Notes under the pieces: model-generated
Told to the model about the DNA's origin: nothing
Seen by the model: the letters and a program-made list of their open reading frames with translations, nothing else
Databases searched by the model: none
Shown: positions 16,482-25,543 of the stretch, piece after piece
Layout: every line of letters starts with the position of its first letter
How positions within the stretch are numbered: position 1 is the stretch's first letter
Made by a program: the position numbers and the translations under genes
Source of the DNA: Anaerolineales bacterium
Lineage (GTDB): Bacteria; Chloroflexota; Anaerolineae; 4572-78; J111
Direction: 5' to 3'
Length of the DNA: 64,000 nucleotides
NCBI GenBank assembly: GCA_015075405.1
Contig: JABTUK010000006.1
Span: forward strand, 496,001 to 560,000

Positions 16482-17774
16482 TTGTTCAAACAAAAAACTG
16501 AATCCTTTACCGTTTCCTATTACTCCCCCACTGAACCCCGCATCCCGCCCGCAGCCGATATTCTGGAAGACCGCTGGCTGCACCAGGTTTTTTTAATCAC
16601 CCATGTTCCGGCCACCTGGCCGGCCTGGAAATTGGCGGCAGGACTGCTGATTGCTGCGTTGGTGGTCTGGTTGGCCTGGCTGCCGCTGGGTGTGACCGGC
16701 GCTCTCCTCGCCGCTACCCTCTACCTGATTTTTGCCCTGGGCGACTGGTTGTTGTTGTGGTGGCTGCCTCATTCCGGGCGCTCTTTTGGCCCGGTTGGCC
16801 CGCAGCTTTACCTGAAAACAGCGCCTCGGCTTGGGGTGGCTGTGGGGCTGGCGGTGATTGGCTATATCGCCAACGCCTGGTGTGACCCGCTCTCCTTATC
16901 GTTTTGTCGCCTTGTTACCCCCCCAACCATCTTCGGCGTCTTCGCTTTGCTGCAACTCGCCGGCACAGCCGTCTACCTGTGGGGCAGTCTGCGCGAACCC
17001 TTTGCGCTGACCACCTCGCAGCGGTCCATCACCTCTCCCGGCTTTGCCCCCGACGCGCCGCCACTGCGTTTGTTACACCTGAGCGACCTGCACGTAGAGC
17101 GCCTGACCCGGCGCGAGGCCAAACTGCTGGAATTGATCGAACAGGCCAGGCCCGATCTCATTGTCATCACCGGCGATTTTCTCAACCTGTCTTACGTGGA
17201 TGAACCAATCGCCCGCGCCGAAGTGCGGAAACTGTTGGCGAAAATACAAGCTCCTTACGGGGTGTACGCCACCCTGGGCAGTCCGCCCGTTGACCGCCGC
17301 GCTACCACCCCGTCGCTGTTCGAGGGTACGGCCATTCGCCTGCTGCGCGACGAGGTGGCTGTGCTCACCTGGGCCGATGGGCGCACGCTCTCTTTGATTG
17401 GCATGGACTGCGACCACGATTTGGCGGGCGATGCCCGGATTTTTGAAAATCTGCTCAAATTGACCCCGCCCCATTCGGCCCGAATCCTGCTCTACCACTC
17501 GCCAGAGTTGATGCCAACTGTCCGCAATCATCCGGTTGACCTGTACCTGTGCGGCCATACCCACGGCGGCCAGATTCGCGTCCCGCTGTACGGCGCTATT
17601 TTGACCAGCAGCGCCCTCGGCAAACAGTACGAAATGGGGCCGTATGTCGAGCAAGACACTACCCTTTACATCAGCCGGGGCATTGGCCTGGAAGGGCTGA
17701 GCGCCCCGCGCATGCGTCTGCTCTGCCCGCCGGAGATAATTCTGTTTACCCTGAGCGGGAATGGCAGAAAATGA
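16482..17774 (+). CDS. Membrane-anchored metallophosphoesterase-like protein with altered active site
   Basis: 430 residues from TTG 16482. No in-frame ATG precedes the membrane region, and the ribosome-binding site is inside a repeat. About four hydrophobic segments in the first 170 residues precede a YkuE-type calcineurin-like domain. Present are HLSDLHVERL, ITGDFLNLS, LLYHSPEL and GHTHGGQI. The GNH(D/E) motif, normally after GVYA.LG, reads GSPPVDRR, so the Asn and His that contact metal and phosphate are gone. Catalysis is therefore doubtful or altered; YkuE-like proteins otherwise act on phospholipid-like phosphoesters. The stop overlaps the next start (ATGA). Confidence 0.85.
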   Translation: MFKQKTESFTVSYYSPTEPRIPPAADILEDRWLHQVFLITHVPATWPAWKLAAGLLIAALVVWLAWLPLGVTGALLAATLYLIFALGDWLLLWWLPHSGRSFGPVGPQLYLKTAPRLGVAVGLAVIGYIANAWCDPLSLSFCRLVTPPTIFGVFALLQLAGTAVYLWGSLREPFALTTSQRSITSPGFAPDAPPLRLLHLSDLHVERLTRREAKLLELIEQARPDLIVITGDFLNLSYVDEPIARAEVRKLLAKIQAPYGVYATLGSPPVDRRATTPSLFEGTAIRLLRDEVAVLTWADGRTLSLIGMDCDHDLAGDARIFENLLKLTPPHSARILLYHSPELMPTVRNHPVDLYLCGHTHGGQIRVPLYGAILTSSALGKQYEMGPYVEQDTTLYISRGIGLEGLSAPRMRLLCPPEIILFTLSGNGRK

Positions 17775-19153
17775 AAAAGGAGAGCCGACTTCGGTTTGCC
17801 GGAAGCCAAAGCAAGCTTTGGACTCCGAGTCTTGGGTTTCTGATCCTATTGATTCCCATCCTGGCCTGCGCTAATTTCTCAACTCAAACTGAACCCAAAC
17901 CCGATCCCACCAGGCCCAAACTGGTGCGCTTCAACACACCCACCCCCACGTTCACCCCCTCGCCCAATGCCACGCCAACCCCTCTCCCGCCCACTGAGAC
18001 CTCTACCCCCGTGGAGTCTCAGGGAGACTCGCTGCCTACCCCTACCCCTGAGCCAACTTCTGTCCCGCCGACCGCTACATCTGTAGCTTCGCCTACGCCT
18101 CCCCCGGCTATTGCACAACCCGCAACTCCCACCCTCCCACCCTCTACCTCCTCGCCTCTCGTTTCCTCGCCTCACCTCGGCTACGGCGTCCAACTGGCCG
18201 AGGCCAAAAATATGGAACTGGCTGTTCAAGGCGGCTTTAATTGGGCCAAGCACGACCTCAACCTGCGCAAGGACACCAATTTTACCTCCAATGCCGACAA
18301 CTTGCTGAGCGACCTGCTGGGCAAATACAAGGCCAAAAATGTCCTACTGAAACTGGTGGTCTGGAGCGAGGGTGGTCTGCCCGACGCCCCCCGCACCCCG
18401 GACGAAATCAGCACCTTTGCCACCAACGCCGCCAAGGTGGCCGAATTTATTCGCAGCCGCTACAGTGGGATGTATGGCACAATAGCCTACGAGATTTGGA
18501 ACGAACCCAATCTCAATTATGAGTGGGAGGGCAACCCCAACCCCGCCGAATACGTCACCTTGCTCCGCGCCACCTCCGACGCCATCCGCCAGGCCGACCC
18601 CGTCGCCCGAATTGTCAGCGGCGCGCCGTCGCCCGGCGGCGATTACGACGATCTGAAATTTTTGGAGGCAATGTACGCCAACGGGGCCAAAGGTTTGATG
18701 GACGCCGTCGGCAGCCATCCCTACGGCGGCCCCTGGCCTTACGATCACCCCACTGGCATTGACAGCGCCGGCAACGGCTGGCCCTATTTTCGCAAGGTTG
18801 AGGCTCAGCGCGCCATCATGGAAAAGTATGGCGACAGCGCCACCCAAATCTGGGCCACCGAATTTAGCTGGCTGGCCGGCCTGTCCAACTGCGATTTTGG
18901 CGAGCACACCCGCTGGCAGGTTTCGCCGCAGCAGCAGGCCGATTATCTAGTAGCGGCCTATCAATACGCCCACCAAAACTGGCCCTGGATGGGGCCGATG
19001 TTCGTAGTCTATGATTTTGCCATCAGCGGCCGCTACGACCGCTGCCACCCCGCCGCCGGCTATTCCATCCTCCGCCCCGACCCCAACAGCCCCGAAATTG
19101 TCTCACCTGCCGCGCAAGCCCTGTTTGCCATGCCCAAGTTTTCAGCTTGGTAA
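17771..19153 (+). CDS. Glycoside-hydrolase-like lipoprotein (clan GH-A type barrel)
   Basis: 460 residues from ATG 17771; the frame is open further upstream but overlaps the previous gene. A lipoprotein signal ends in ILAC (Cys33). A Pro/Thr/Ser-rich linker spans about residues 38-135. A TIM-barrel-like domain then carries YEIWNEPN (acid/base Glu candidate) and WATEFSW (nucleophile Glu candidate), as in GH39, GH5 and related families. The substrate is unknown. The protein would sit on the outer face of the membrane. It overlaps the phosphoesterase stop by 4 bp, so the two are co-translated. Confidence 0.8.
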   Translation: MKKESRLRFAGSQSKLWTPSLGFLILLIPILACANFSTQTEPKPDPTRPKLVRFNTPTPTFTPSPNATPTPLPPTETSTPVESQGDSLPTPTPEPTSVPPTATSVASPTPPPAIAQPATPTLPPSTSSPLVSSPHLGYGVQLAEAKNMELAVQGGFNWAKHDLNLRKDTNFTSNADNLLSDLLGKYKAKNVLLKLVVWSEGGLPDAPRTPDEISTFATNAAKVAEFIRSRYSGMYGTIAYEIWNEPNLNYEWEGNPNPAEYVTLLRATSDAIRQADPVARIVSGAPSPGGDYDDLKFLEAMYANGAKGLMDAVGSHPYGGPWPYDHPTGIDSAGNGWPYFRKVEAQRAIMEKYGDSATQIWATEFSWLAGLSNCDFGEHTRWQVSPQQQADYLVAAYQYAHQNWPWMGPMFVVYDFAISGRYDRCHPAAGYSILRPDPNSPEIVSPAAQALFAMPKFSAW

Positions 19154-19180
19154 AAACAACGCAGCCTTAACAGGTGTTGC

Positions 19181-19232
19181 CTGGTTCCCAAACTCAGTTT
19201 CCCCTGGTTTCCAAACTCAGTTTGGGAACCAG
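19181..19232. repeat. Palindromic repeat (GGTTCCCAAACTCAGTTT)
   Basis: The arms 19181-19200 and 19213-19232 match in 19 of 20 positions. It lies 28 bp after the glycosidase stop. Confidence 0.8.
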
Positions 19233-19303
19233 AGAACAATATTAACGCATGTTTTACACTTTTATTACAACTTCCGCTTGAATCCTTTACCCACACCCCG
19301 TAT

Positions 19304-19368
19304 AATTGTGAATAGCGAATAGCGAAGGGTCTAATAACCCGTCATTTCATTCACAATTCACAATTGAG
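19304..19368. repeat. Heptamer-type repeat (GAATAGC / ATTCACA words)
   Basis: GAATAGC occurs twice on the left and ATTCACA twice on the right, forming a partial hairpin. It ends 8 bp before the kinase start. A TATAAT box lies at 19301-19306. Confidence 0.6.
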
Positions 19369-19376
19369 GTTTTCCC

Positions 19377-21023
19377 ATGTCCATTACTCCCGGAGAAAAC
19401 GTCGGTCAATATCGCGTCATCGAGCAGCTAGGCAGCGGCGGCATGGCCACGGTGTTCAAAGCCTATCACCCGGCCCTGGATCGCTATGTGGCTATCAAAA
19501 TTTTGCATCCGGCCTTCAAAGCCGACCCGCAGTTTTTTGAGCGTTTCCAGCGCGAAGCCCGGATTGTGGCTAAATTGGAGCACCCCCACATCATCCCGGT
19601 CTACGATTTTAACGAGCATCACGGCGAACCTTATCTGGTCATGCGCTTTGTCGAAGGGGAAACCCTCAAGCCAGAAATGTCCGGCAAGCCGCTGCCCGCC
19701 GCCGATATTCTGCGCCTGCTCCGCCCGATCTGTTCCGCGTTGAGCTACGCTCACCAGCAGGGGGTGCTGCATCGAGACATCAAGCCCAGCAATATTATGG
19801 TCACAACCGACGGGCACATCTTTTTGACCGATTTTGGCCTGGCTCGCATGGTTCAGGCCGGCGAAAGCACCCTTTCACAGGATATGATGATCGGCACGCC
19901 GCAGTACATCAGCCCGGAACAGGCCCAGGGGATCAGCCAACTGGATGGCCGGACTGACATTTATTCGCTGGGGGTGGTCCTGTTTGAAATGTTCACCGGG
20001 CGGGTTCCTTTCAGCGCCGATACCCCCTTTGCCACCATTCACGATCACATCTATACACCGCTGCCGCTCCCCAGCGCCATCAATCCGGCCATTGATCCGG
20101 CGGCGGAGCGCCTTTTGCTCAAAGCCTTAGCCAAAGACCCCAATGACCGTTTTGCTACAGCGGACGAACTTCTGACCGCTCTGGAAAAGACTCTCAATCC
20201 CCCTAAAACTCCTTCCTCCACAGCCAGGGTAGTACCGGCAGCGGACCGGAAAGATAAATTACCCTGGTGGGTTTGGGTGGGTGGGCTTGCCCTTTTTCTG
20301 GTTATTTTTGTGGGAATTATAGGCGGGGCGCGTTTGTGGCAGCGAGCGCAGCGGGCCAATCAAGCGGCGGCAACTCCGGCGACCAGCACCGTTCTCCTGG
20401 CCCTGCCAACGACCGAGCCAGCGGCAGCGGTGACGCCTAAACCGTCCGCCTCTGACTCCCAGGCCGCTGATTTAGCCCAACAAGCGGCTGCGGCGATGAG
20501 CCAACAGCAGGCAGACCGGGCCATCGAGTTGTATCGTCAGGCGGTGGCGGCTGACCCACACTACCTGCCGGCCCATTTTGGCTTGAGCAATGCTTTGCGC
20601 CAGCAGGGAGACCAGGCCGGCAGTATCGCAGCTTTGGAGGACGCGGCTGCTCAGAATCCCCAGGAAGCCGACGCCTGGCTCCGGTTGGGTGAAGCCCATC
20701 TGGCTAATGATCAGGCTGAAGCGGCGTTGAAAGCTTTTGAGCAGGCCACTAGCCTCGCCCCCGATTCGGCGGGGGCGTTTGCCCGGCAGGCTATTGCCCT
20801 CCTGGCATTGAACCAGGTTGATGCCGCCAAAACTGCTATTGATACCGCCCTAACCCTGGATAAACTCAACCCTGAAACCCACCTGGCTCAGGCGATGTAT
20901 CTCTTCAAAACGGGCGATCGGCGCGGGGCGCGGCGCGAACTCCAACTTCTTGTCCAAAGCGGCCGTGCGCCTCTCTTTGTGATTGAGCGAGCCAAACAGA
21001 TGTTAGCCGGTTTGAACAATTGA
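19377..21023 (+). CDS. Serine/threonine protein kinase with extracytoplasmic TPR domain
   Basis: 548 residues. The Hanks-type kinase domain (1-270) has LGSGGMATVF, VAIKIL, HRDIKPSNIM (near 131), DFGLA and GTPQYISPEQ, all intact. A transmembrane helix at about 296-321 (WWVWVGGLALFLVIFVG) is followed by a Thr/Pro/Ala linker and about four TPR units (361-548). The kinase faces the cytoplasm and the TPR part the outside. The substrate is unknown. It converges with the CpaE-like gene across a shared terminator. Confidence 0.93.
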   Translation: MSITPGENVGQYRVIEQLGSGGMATVFKAYHPALDRYVAIKILHPAFKADPQFFERFQREARIVAKLEHPHIIPVYDFNEHHGEPYLVMRFVEGETLKPEMSGKPLPAADILRLLRPICSALSYAHQQGVLHRDIKPSNIMVTTDGHIFLTDFGLARMVQAGESTLSQDMMIGTPQYISPEQAQGISQLDGRTDIYSLGVVLFEMFTGRVPFSADTPFATIHDHIYTPLPLPSAINPAIDPAAERLLLKALAKDPNDRFATADELLTALEKTLNPPKTPSSTARVVPAADRKDKLPWWVWVGGLALFLVIFVGIIGGARLWQRAQRANQAAATPATSTVLLALPTTEPAAAVTPKPSASDSQAADLAQQAAAAMSQQQADRAIELYRQAVAADPHYLPAHFGLSNALRQQGDQAGSIAALEDAAAQNPQEADAWLRLGEAHLANDQAEAALKAFEQATSLAPDSAGAFARQAIALLALNQVDAAKTAIDTALTLDKLNPETHLAQAMYLFKTGDRRGARRELQLLVQSGRAPLFVIERAKQMLAGLNN

Positions 21024-21041
21024 CGGTAGGACGCCTATAAA

Positions 21042-21098
21042 ACCTTCCCGGAAGCTGACTTTAAGCCTTGAAACTTTAGAACCAGCTTCCGGGAAGGT
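21042..21098. repeat. Palindromic repeat, 16-bp arms
   Basis: ACCTTCCCGGAAGCTG (21042-21057) is a perfect complement of CAGCTTCCGGGAAGGT (21083-21098). Confidence 0.8.
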
Positions 21099-21117
21099 GA
21101 ACTGTGTAACTCCTAAC

Positions 21118-21146
21118 AAAAAACCCCGCGAAAACGCGGGGTTTTT
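21118..21146. terminator. Bidirectional terminator between convergent genes
   Basis: CCCCGCG (21124-21130), AAAA, CGCGGGG (21135-21141), with A and T tracts on both sides. Confidence 0.92.
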
Positions 21147-21156
21147 GTTGCCCGGA

Positions 21157-22653
21157 TCAAGCCATTTCTGCGACCGGCATAGCCCTACCCTCACCCAACT
21201 TTTGCCACAAATCCTGGGCAATATAGGTTACGGCCTGAGCGGAAGGGGCGCTCGCCTCTTGTTGGGTAATGGCCACACCCTTGTTGATCGCCAGGTGCAT
21301 TTTGGGATCGTAGGGAATGCGATAGGCCTGGGAGAGTTTAAGCGCCTTTTCAATTTTATCGGGAGAAATACCGCCGGGCAGGTTGGCCCGATTGATCACC
21401 ACGCCCAGCTTGTGCGCCGAAAACTCTAATTGATCGGCCAACTCCAAAAACAGTTTGGTGCTTTTGATAGACGGTAATTCGGGTGTGCTGACCACCAAAA
21501 TGAAATCGGCGTTATCCAACACCGTTAAAGTTTTATCGTTCAATTGGCTGGTCGTGTCAATTACCACGATTTTGCAATGTTTTTTGAGACTTTTGATCAC
21601 CTCAGACACCATTGCCGGAGTGATCGCATCAGCCAATTGAGGCTGCGGTGGAGCCAACAGCAGCTTTAAACCGGAATTGTGGGCCAGGGTAATTTCGGGC
21701 ACCAATTCGGCATCAAGCTCATCATTTTGGATTAAATCGCTGATGGTGCGGGTGGCTTTGGTATTGAGATGAACCAAAATATCGCCAAATTGCAGGTCGG
21801 CGTCCATCAGTACCACGTCTCCCTGCTGCTGCTGCAAAGCAACGGCCAGATTAGCGGCAATGGTCGAAGTGCCGATGCCACCCTTAGGACTGTAGACTGC
21901 GATGACCGGCGCGCCTTCAGCTTGTGTCGTCTCGCTCTGGGGTTGAGCCGCTACCTGGCCCTGCGTCTGCTCGGCTGCTTCCAACTGACGATAAACAGGC
22001 AGACCGATTTTGTAAACGCGACGGATACAACTGACCAATTCGTCCACAGTAAAAGGTTTGGGCTGAAAATCGCGCGCCCCGGCTGCCATCGCCTGGCGCA
22101 TGTAGTGCTGCTCCGCCTGAACCGACATGATAATTACCTGGCTGAACGGGGCCTTGACCCCCATCTCGCGGGTGGCGGTGATGCCGTCCATATCGGGCAT
22201 GTTAATATCCATCAAAACAATATGCGGCTTCATCTTGATAGCCATCTCAAGCCCTTGCCGGCCGTTGACTGCCTGCCCAATCAATTCCAGGTCTTTTTCA
22301 AAGTAAAGCAAACGGCTAACATTTTCGCGGGTATCGGGATTGTCATCCACAATCAAAATGCGAATTTTTTCTTCATCATCGCTGTTATTGTTGTTGCGCG
22401 ACGAAGCTATGGAGGCAGGCGTTGCAACCGACGCCGGTTTGCCCGGAGCGCCGGCTGAAGCTGCGGCGGGTTGAGTTGGGGCAACGCCATCCGAGGTCGT
22501 TGGGCGTTTTTCGGCCTGGCTCTTCGGCGGCTTCTTTTTGGCGGTTTTGGACTGGGCCGCCCGCTGTCGCCAGTACCAAAACAACCCGCCAGCCAGTACC
22601 AGAAAAACAACAGCCACGAGCGCTACAATCAAGAGAACAGTGTTTGGTGACAT
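21157..22653 (-). CDS. CpaE/TadZ-like protein: membrane segment, receiver domain, MinD-type ATPase
   Basis: About 498 residues from ATG 22653, with GGGGA upstream; a TTG at 22671 is less likely. A hydrophobic N-terminus (VLLIVALVAVVFLVLAGGLFW) and a Lys/Ala/Pro-rich linker precede a receiver domain (ILIVDDNPDTRENV; phospho-acceptor in HIVLMDINMPDMDG; conserved Lys in DFQPKPF). A ParA/MinD ATPase domain follows with a deviant Walker A, SPKGGIGTSTIAANLA, and MDADLQFGDI. CpaE/TadZ proteins place Flp/Tad pilus machinery at cell poles. No tad genes are in the window, so this is an orphan copy. The N-terminal membrane segment is unusual for the family. Confidence 0.88.
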   Translation of the reverse strand: MSPNTVLLIVALVAVVFLVLAGGLFWYWRQRAAQSKTAKKKPPKSQAEKRPTTSDGVAPTQPAAASAGAPGKPASVATPASIASSRNNNNSDDEEKIRILIVDDNPDTRENVSRLLYFEKDLELIGQAVNGRQGLEMAIKMKPHIVLMDINMPDMDGITATREMGVKAPFSQVIIMSVQAEQHYMRQAMAAGARDFQPKPFTVDELVSCIRRVYKIGLPVYRQLEAAEQTQGQVAAQPQSETTQAEGAPVIAVYSPKGGIGTSTIAANLAVALQQQQGDVVLMDADLQFGDILVHLNTKATRTISDLIQNDELDAELVPEITLAHNSGLKLLLAPPQPQLADAITPAMVSEVIKSLKKHCKIVVIDTTSQLNDKTLTVLDNADFILVVSTPELPSIKSTKLFLELADQLEFSAHKLGVVINRANLPGGISPDKIEKALKLSQAYRIPYDPKMHLAINKGVAITQQEASAPSAQAVTYIAQDLWQKLGEGRAMPVAEMA

Positions 22654-22752
22654 ATATATCCCCGATATCAAAATACGTGTAAATTTCCTTAATATTTTAT
22701 CACAAACAAGCGAATGGGCTACATTACTTTACTACTATACCCAACGCATTTC

Positions 22753-22822
22753 AAAATTTCCGTAGCTGACGCATGGGGATGCGTCATCGGACGGCATAGG
22801 GATGCCAGCCTACGGAAATTTT
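22753..22822. repeat. Palindromic cruciform repeat (CATAGGGATG family)
   Basis: The outer arms AAAATTTCCGTAG (22753-22765) and CTACGGAAATTTT (22810-22822) enclose two hairpins, GACGCATGGGGATGCGTC and GGCATAGGGATGCC. This is the same three-stem plan as 2713-2785. Confidence 0.8.
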
Positions 22823-22939
22823 AGCGTGCGCTTAGTATATTCCAGTAGTCATTGTGCCTTAATTGTACCCGACCTGGCTAAGTATTACAAGCAAGAAAAT
22901 TGCTTCGTCTTTTTGAGGAGGCATGGTAAAATAAGCCTT

Positions 22940-25261
22940 GTGAATCCAACCGATTTTCTCAAGCATCTCAAAGAACAAAGTTTTTATCAAAACCAGCTCG
23001 TTCACGTGGAGCGGCTGGGCGGGCGTATGGTGCGGTATGAATCGCTGGAACGGCCCCTGCTCCGTCCGCTGGTGGAAGCCATTCAAGCGGGCGGCACAAC
23101 CCGCCTGTACCGTCATCAAGCCCAGGCGATTGACGCGATTCGGGCCGGGCACAATGTAGTGGTGGCAACGGGCACAGCCAGCGGCAAAACCCTCTGCTAT
23201 AATCTGCCGGTACTCGAAGCCGCCCTGCTCAATTCCAACACGCGGGCGCTCTATCTTTTCCCCACCAAGGCCCTGGCCCAGGACCAGCTCCGCGCCCTGA
23301 CCGAATTGACCCAGCGCCTCAAGGCGGCTATGCCGGCCAGGAACGGCATGCCGCCCTGGTTGCCCCGCTTCGGCTCTTACGATGGCGATACCTCGCCCAA
23401 CAGCCGCACCCGGCTGCGCCGCGAAGCCAACATTATCCTGACCAACCCCGACATGCTGCATGTGGGGATTTTGCCCAACCATAATTTGTGGGCGCAGTTT
23501 TTGAAAAACCTCAAATTTGTGGTGGTGGACGAAGCCCACATCTACCGGGGCGTTTTTGGCAGCCACGTGGCAGCGGTGTTGCGACGGCTGACCCGCCTGT
23601 GCCAGCTTTACGGCAACCAGCCCCGTTTTATCTGCTGTTCGGCCACCATTGCCAACCCCGGCGACCACATCGAGCGGCTGACCGGCCAGCGCCCCCTGGT
23701 GGTAGACGACGATGGCTCACCGCAAGCGCCCAAGCAGTTTGCCCTGTGGAATCCACCCTTTATTGACCCCAAGAAAACGGCCCGTCGCAGCCCCAACGGT
23801 GAAGCGGCCAACCTTTTTGCCGAGATGACCCGCCAGGAAATCCGCAATATTACCTTTACCAAAGCGCGGGTGGTGGCCGAACTGATTCTGAGCTATGCCC
23901 GGCAAGCGTTGGACCGGACCGACCCGGACCTCAAGGAACGTATCGCCTCCTACCGGGCCGGCTATCTGCCGGAGCAGCGCCGCGAAATCGAGCAAGCATT
24001 GTTCCAGGGCCAGCTTATCGGGGTAACGGCGACCTCGGCCCTGGAATTGGGCGTGGATGTGGGCGGTCTCGATGCGACCGTATCCGTTGGCTACCCCGGC
24101 ACCGTGGCCAGTCTATGGCAGCAGGCCGGGCGAGCGGGACGCAGCAACAGTAGTTCGCTGGCTATCATGGTCGGGTTGGACAATCCGCTGGACCAATATT
24201 TTATGCGTCACCCCGACCAGCTTTTTGGCCGTCCGCACGAACACGCCCTGATTGACCCCGGTAATGTCTACATTTTGGAGCAGCATTTGCCCTGCGCCGC
24301 CCACGAACAACCCTTGACCCCAGCCGATGAGTCCTTGTTTGGCCGGGGTTTTGTCGAAGCAATGGTCAAACTGGAAGAGCAGGGCATTGTCACCTACGAG
24401 TCGGAGCATGACAAGTGGTATTATCGCGGACGGCCTTATCCTGCTCAACACGTTAGTATTCGCAGTGTTGGCAGCAAGCCAATTGTTCTGGTAGACAGCA
24501 GCCGCAAAATGAAGCGACTGGAGGAGATGGACGAGGTGTCGGCCTTTAGCCGGGTGCATCCGGGCGCGGTTTACATGCACCAGGGCGATAGTTATATGGT
24601 CACAGAGCTGGATTTAATCAAAGGGCAGGCTACCCTGACCCCGGCCCGCGTGGACTACTACACCCAGCCGCACGAACGCAGCGAGGTCAATATTGTTCGC
24701 TCGCTCAAACACCGCCAGATGAAGTTGTGTACCGCCTTTTGGGGAGCGGTGCGGGTGACGCAGCAGGTGGTTGGCTATCGCCGGGTGCGCCAGTTCAGTG
24801 AGGCCGACCTGGGCGAGACGCCGCTGGAGATGCCGGCCAACACCTTTGAAACCCGCGCTTTGTGGTGGGATGTGCCAATCGAGTGGCTCAAGCATCTGGG
24901 CGCGCGGGGCTGGGACTTCTTGGGCGGCCTGCACGCGGTTGAACACGCAGCTATTGGCTTGCTGCCCCTCTTTGCCATGTGCGACCGCTGGGACATTGGG
25001 GGCCTATCCACCCCTATGCATCCTGATACCGAGCGGCCCCAGATTTTTATCTACGACGGCTACCCCGGCGGCGTCGGCATCAGCGAGCAGGGCTTTGCTC
25101 TGCTGACCGACCTGTGGGAAGCCACCCTGGCCACCATCAAAGAGTGCCCCTGCGAAGAAGGCTGCCCCAGTTGCATCTACAGCCCCAAGTGTGGCAACAA
25201 TAATGAACCCCTCGACAAACGCGCCGCTATCTGGATTTTGGAATCGCTGCTGCGGACGTAA
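22940..25261 (+). CDS. mrfA: MrfA-type DEAD/DEAH helicase with DUF1998 domain
   Basis: 773 residues from GTG 22940. The frame is open up to 22802, but that part is inside a palindrome and reads as non-protein sequence. A TGGTAAAAT box just upstream suggests a nearly leaderless start. Helicase motifs are ATGTASGKT (Walker A, about residue 76), VDEAHIYRG (DEAH) and CCSATIANP (SAT). Late motifs are TSALELGVDVG and QQAGRAGR. The C-terminal DUF1998 region holds four cysteines (CPCEEGCPSC...C, about residue 735). MrfA of Bacillus is a 3'-5' helicase that excises mitomycin-type adducts with MrfB; no MrfB is seen here. It appears to be a single-gene unit. Confidence 0.9.
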   Translation: MNPTDFLKHLKEQSFYQNQLVHVERLGGRMVRYESLERPLLRPLVEAIQAGGTTRLYRHQAQAIDAIRAGHNVVVATGTASGKTLCYNLPVLEAALLNSNTRALYLFPTKALAQDQLRALTELTQRLKAAMPARNGMPPWLPRFGSYDGDTSPNSRTRLRREANIILTNPDMLHVGILPNHNLWAQFLKNLKFVVVDEAHIYRGVFGSHVAAVLRRLTRLCQLYGNQPRFICCSATIANPGDHIERLTGQRPLVVDDDGSPQAPKQFALWNPPFIDPKKTARRSPNGEAANLFAEMTRQEIRNITFTKARVVAELILSYARQALDRTDPDLKERIASYRAGYLPEQRREIEQALFQGQLIGVTATSALELGVDVGGLDATVSVGYPGTVASLWQQAGRAGRSNSSSLAIMVGLDNPLDQYFMRHPDQLFGRPHEHALIDPGNVYILEQHLPCAAHEQPLTPADESLFGRGFVEAMVKLEEQGIVTYESEHDKWYYRGRPYPAQHVSIRSVGSKPIVLVDSSRKMKRLEEMDEVSAFSRVHPGAVYMHQGDSYMVTELDLIKGQATLTPARVDYYTQPHERSEVNIVRSLKHRQMKLCTAFWGAVRVTQQVVGYRRVRQFSEADLGETPLEMPANTFETRALWWDVPIEWLKHLGARGWDFLGGLHAVEHAAIGLLPLFAMCDRWDIGGLSTPMHPDTERPQIFIYDGYPGGVGISEQGFALLTDLWEATLATIKECPCEEGCPSCIYSPKCGNNNEPLDKRAAIWILESLLRT

Positions 25262-25307
25262 GAGCTTACTTAATGCAGAAACAGGAGACCTTTTCGGATT
25301 AGCTCTC

Positions 25308-25372
25308 ACCCCGTCGCTGCGCGCCCCCCCTCTCCCATTGGAAGAGGGGTTGGGGGTGAGGGCCGACACCCC
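25308..25372. repeat. Palindromic repeat (CTCACCCC / GGGGTGAGGG family)
   Basis: CTCACCCCGTCGCTGCG leads into CCCCCCCTCTCCC, and GGAAGAGGGGTTGGGGGTGAG returns as its complement. It is related to 29684-29750 and to the insertion in der. Confidence 0.7.
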
Positions 25373-25408
25373 ACCGTTTTTTCCCGAATACCCCTTCTGA
25401 GACTGCAT

Positions 25409-25499
25409 TGGAGGGTAGGACAGGGTGATGCGTGTTCCGCTGATATTCCATTAGAGTTCCGAAAGAGTGGAACACGGTGGACTATCGTACCCTACCCTA
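25409..25499. repeat. Imperfect palindrome between convergent genes
   Basis: GAGGGTAGGACAGGGTGATG plus CGTGTTCC on the left faces GGAACACGGTGGACTATCG plus TACCCTACCCT on the right. It lies between the convergent helicase and GH3 genes, with no T-tract. Confidence 0.55.
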
Positions 25500-25543
25500 T
25501 GGCCGACTTTTCTATCTCGACCCTTATTTGCGCAAAACTTATG

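Noticed and set aside
17549..17770. Upstream extension of the glycosidase-like frame
   Set aside because: It runs through the phosphoesterase gene in another frame; the lipoprotein signal begins at ATG 17771.
22802..22939. N-terminal extension of the helicase from ATG 22802
   Set aside because: That ATG lies inside the cruciform repeat and the encoded segment does not resemble the family; GTG 22940 fits better.
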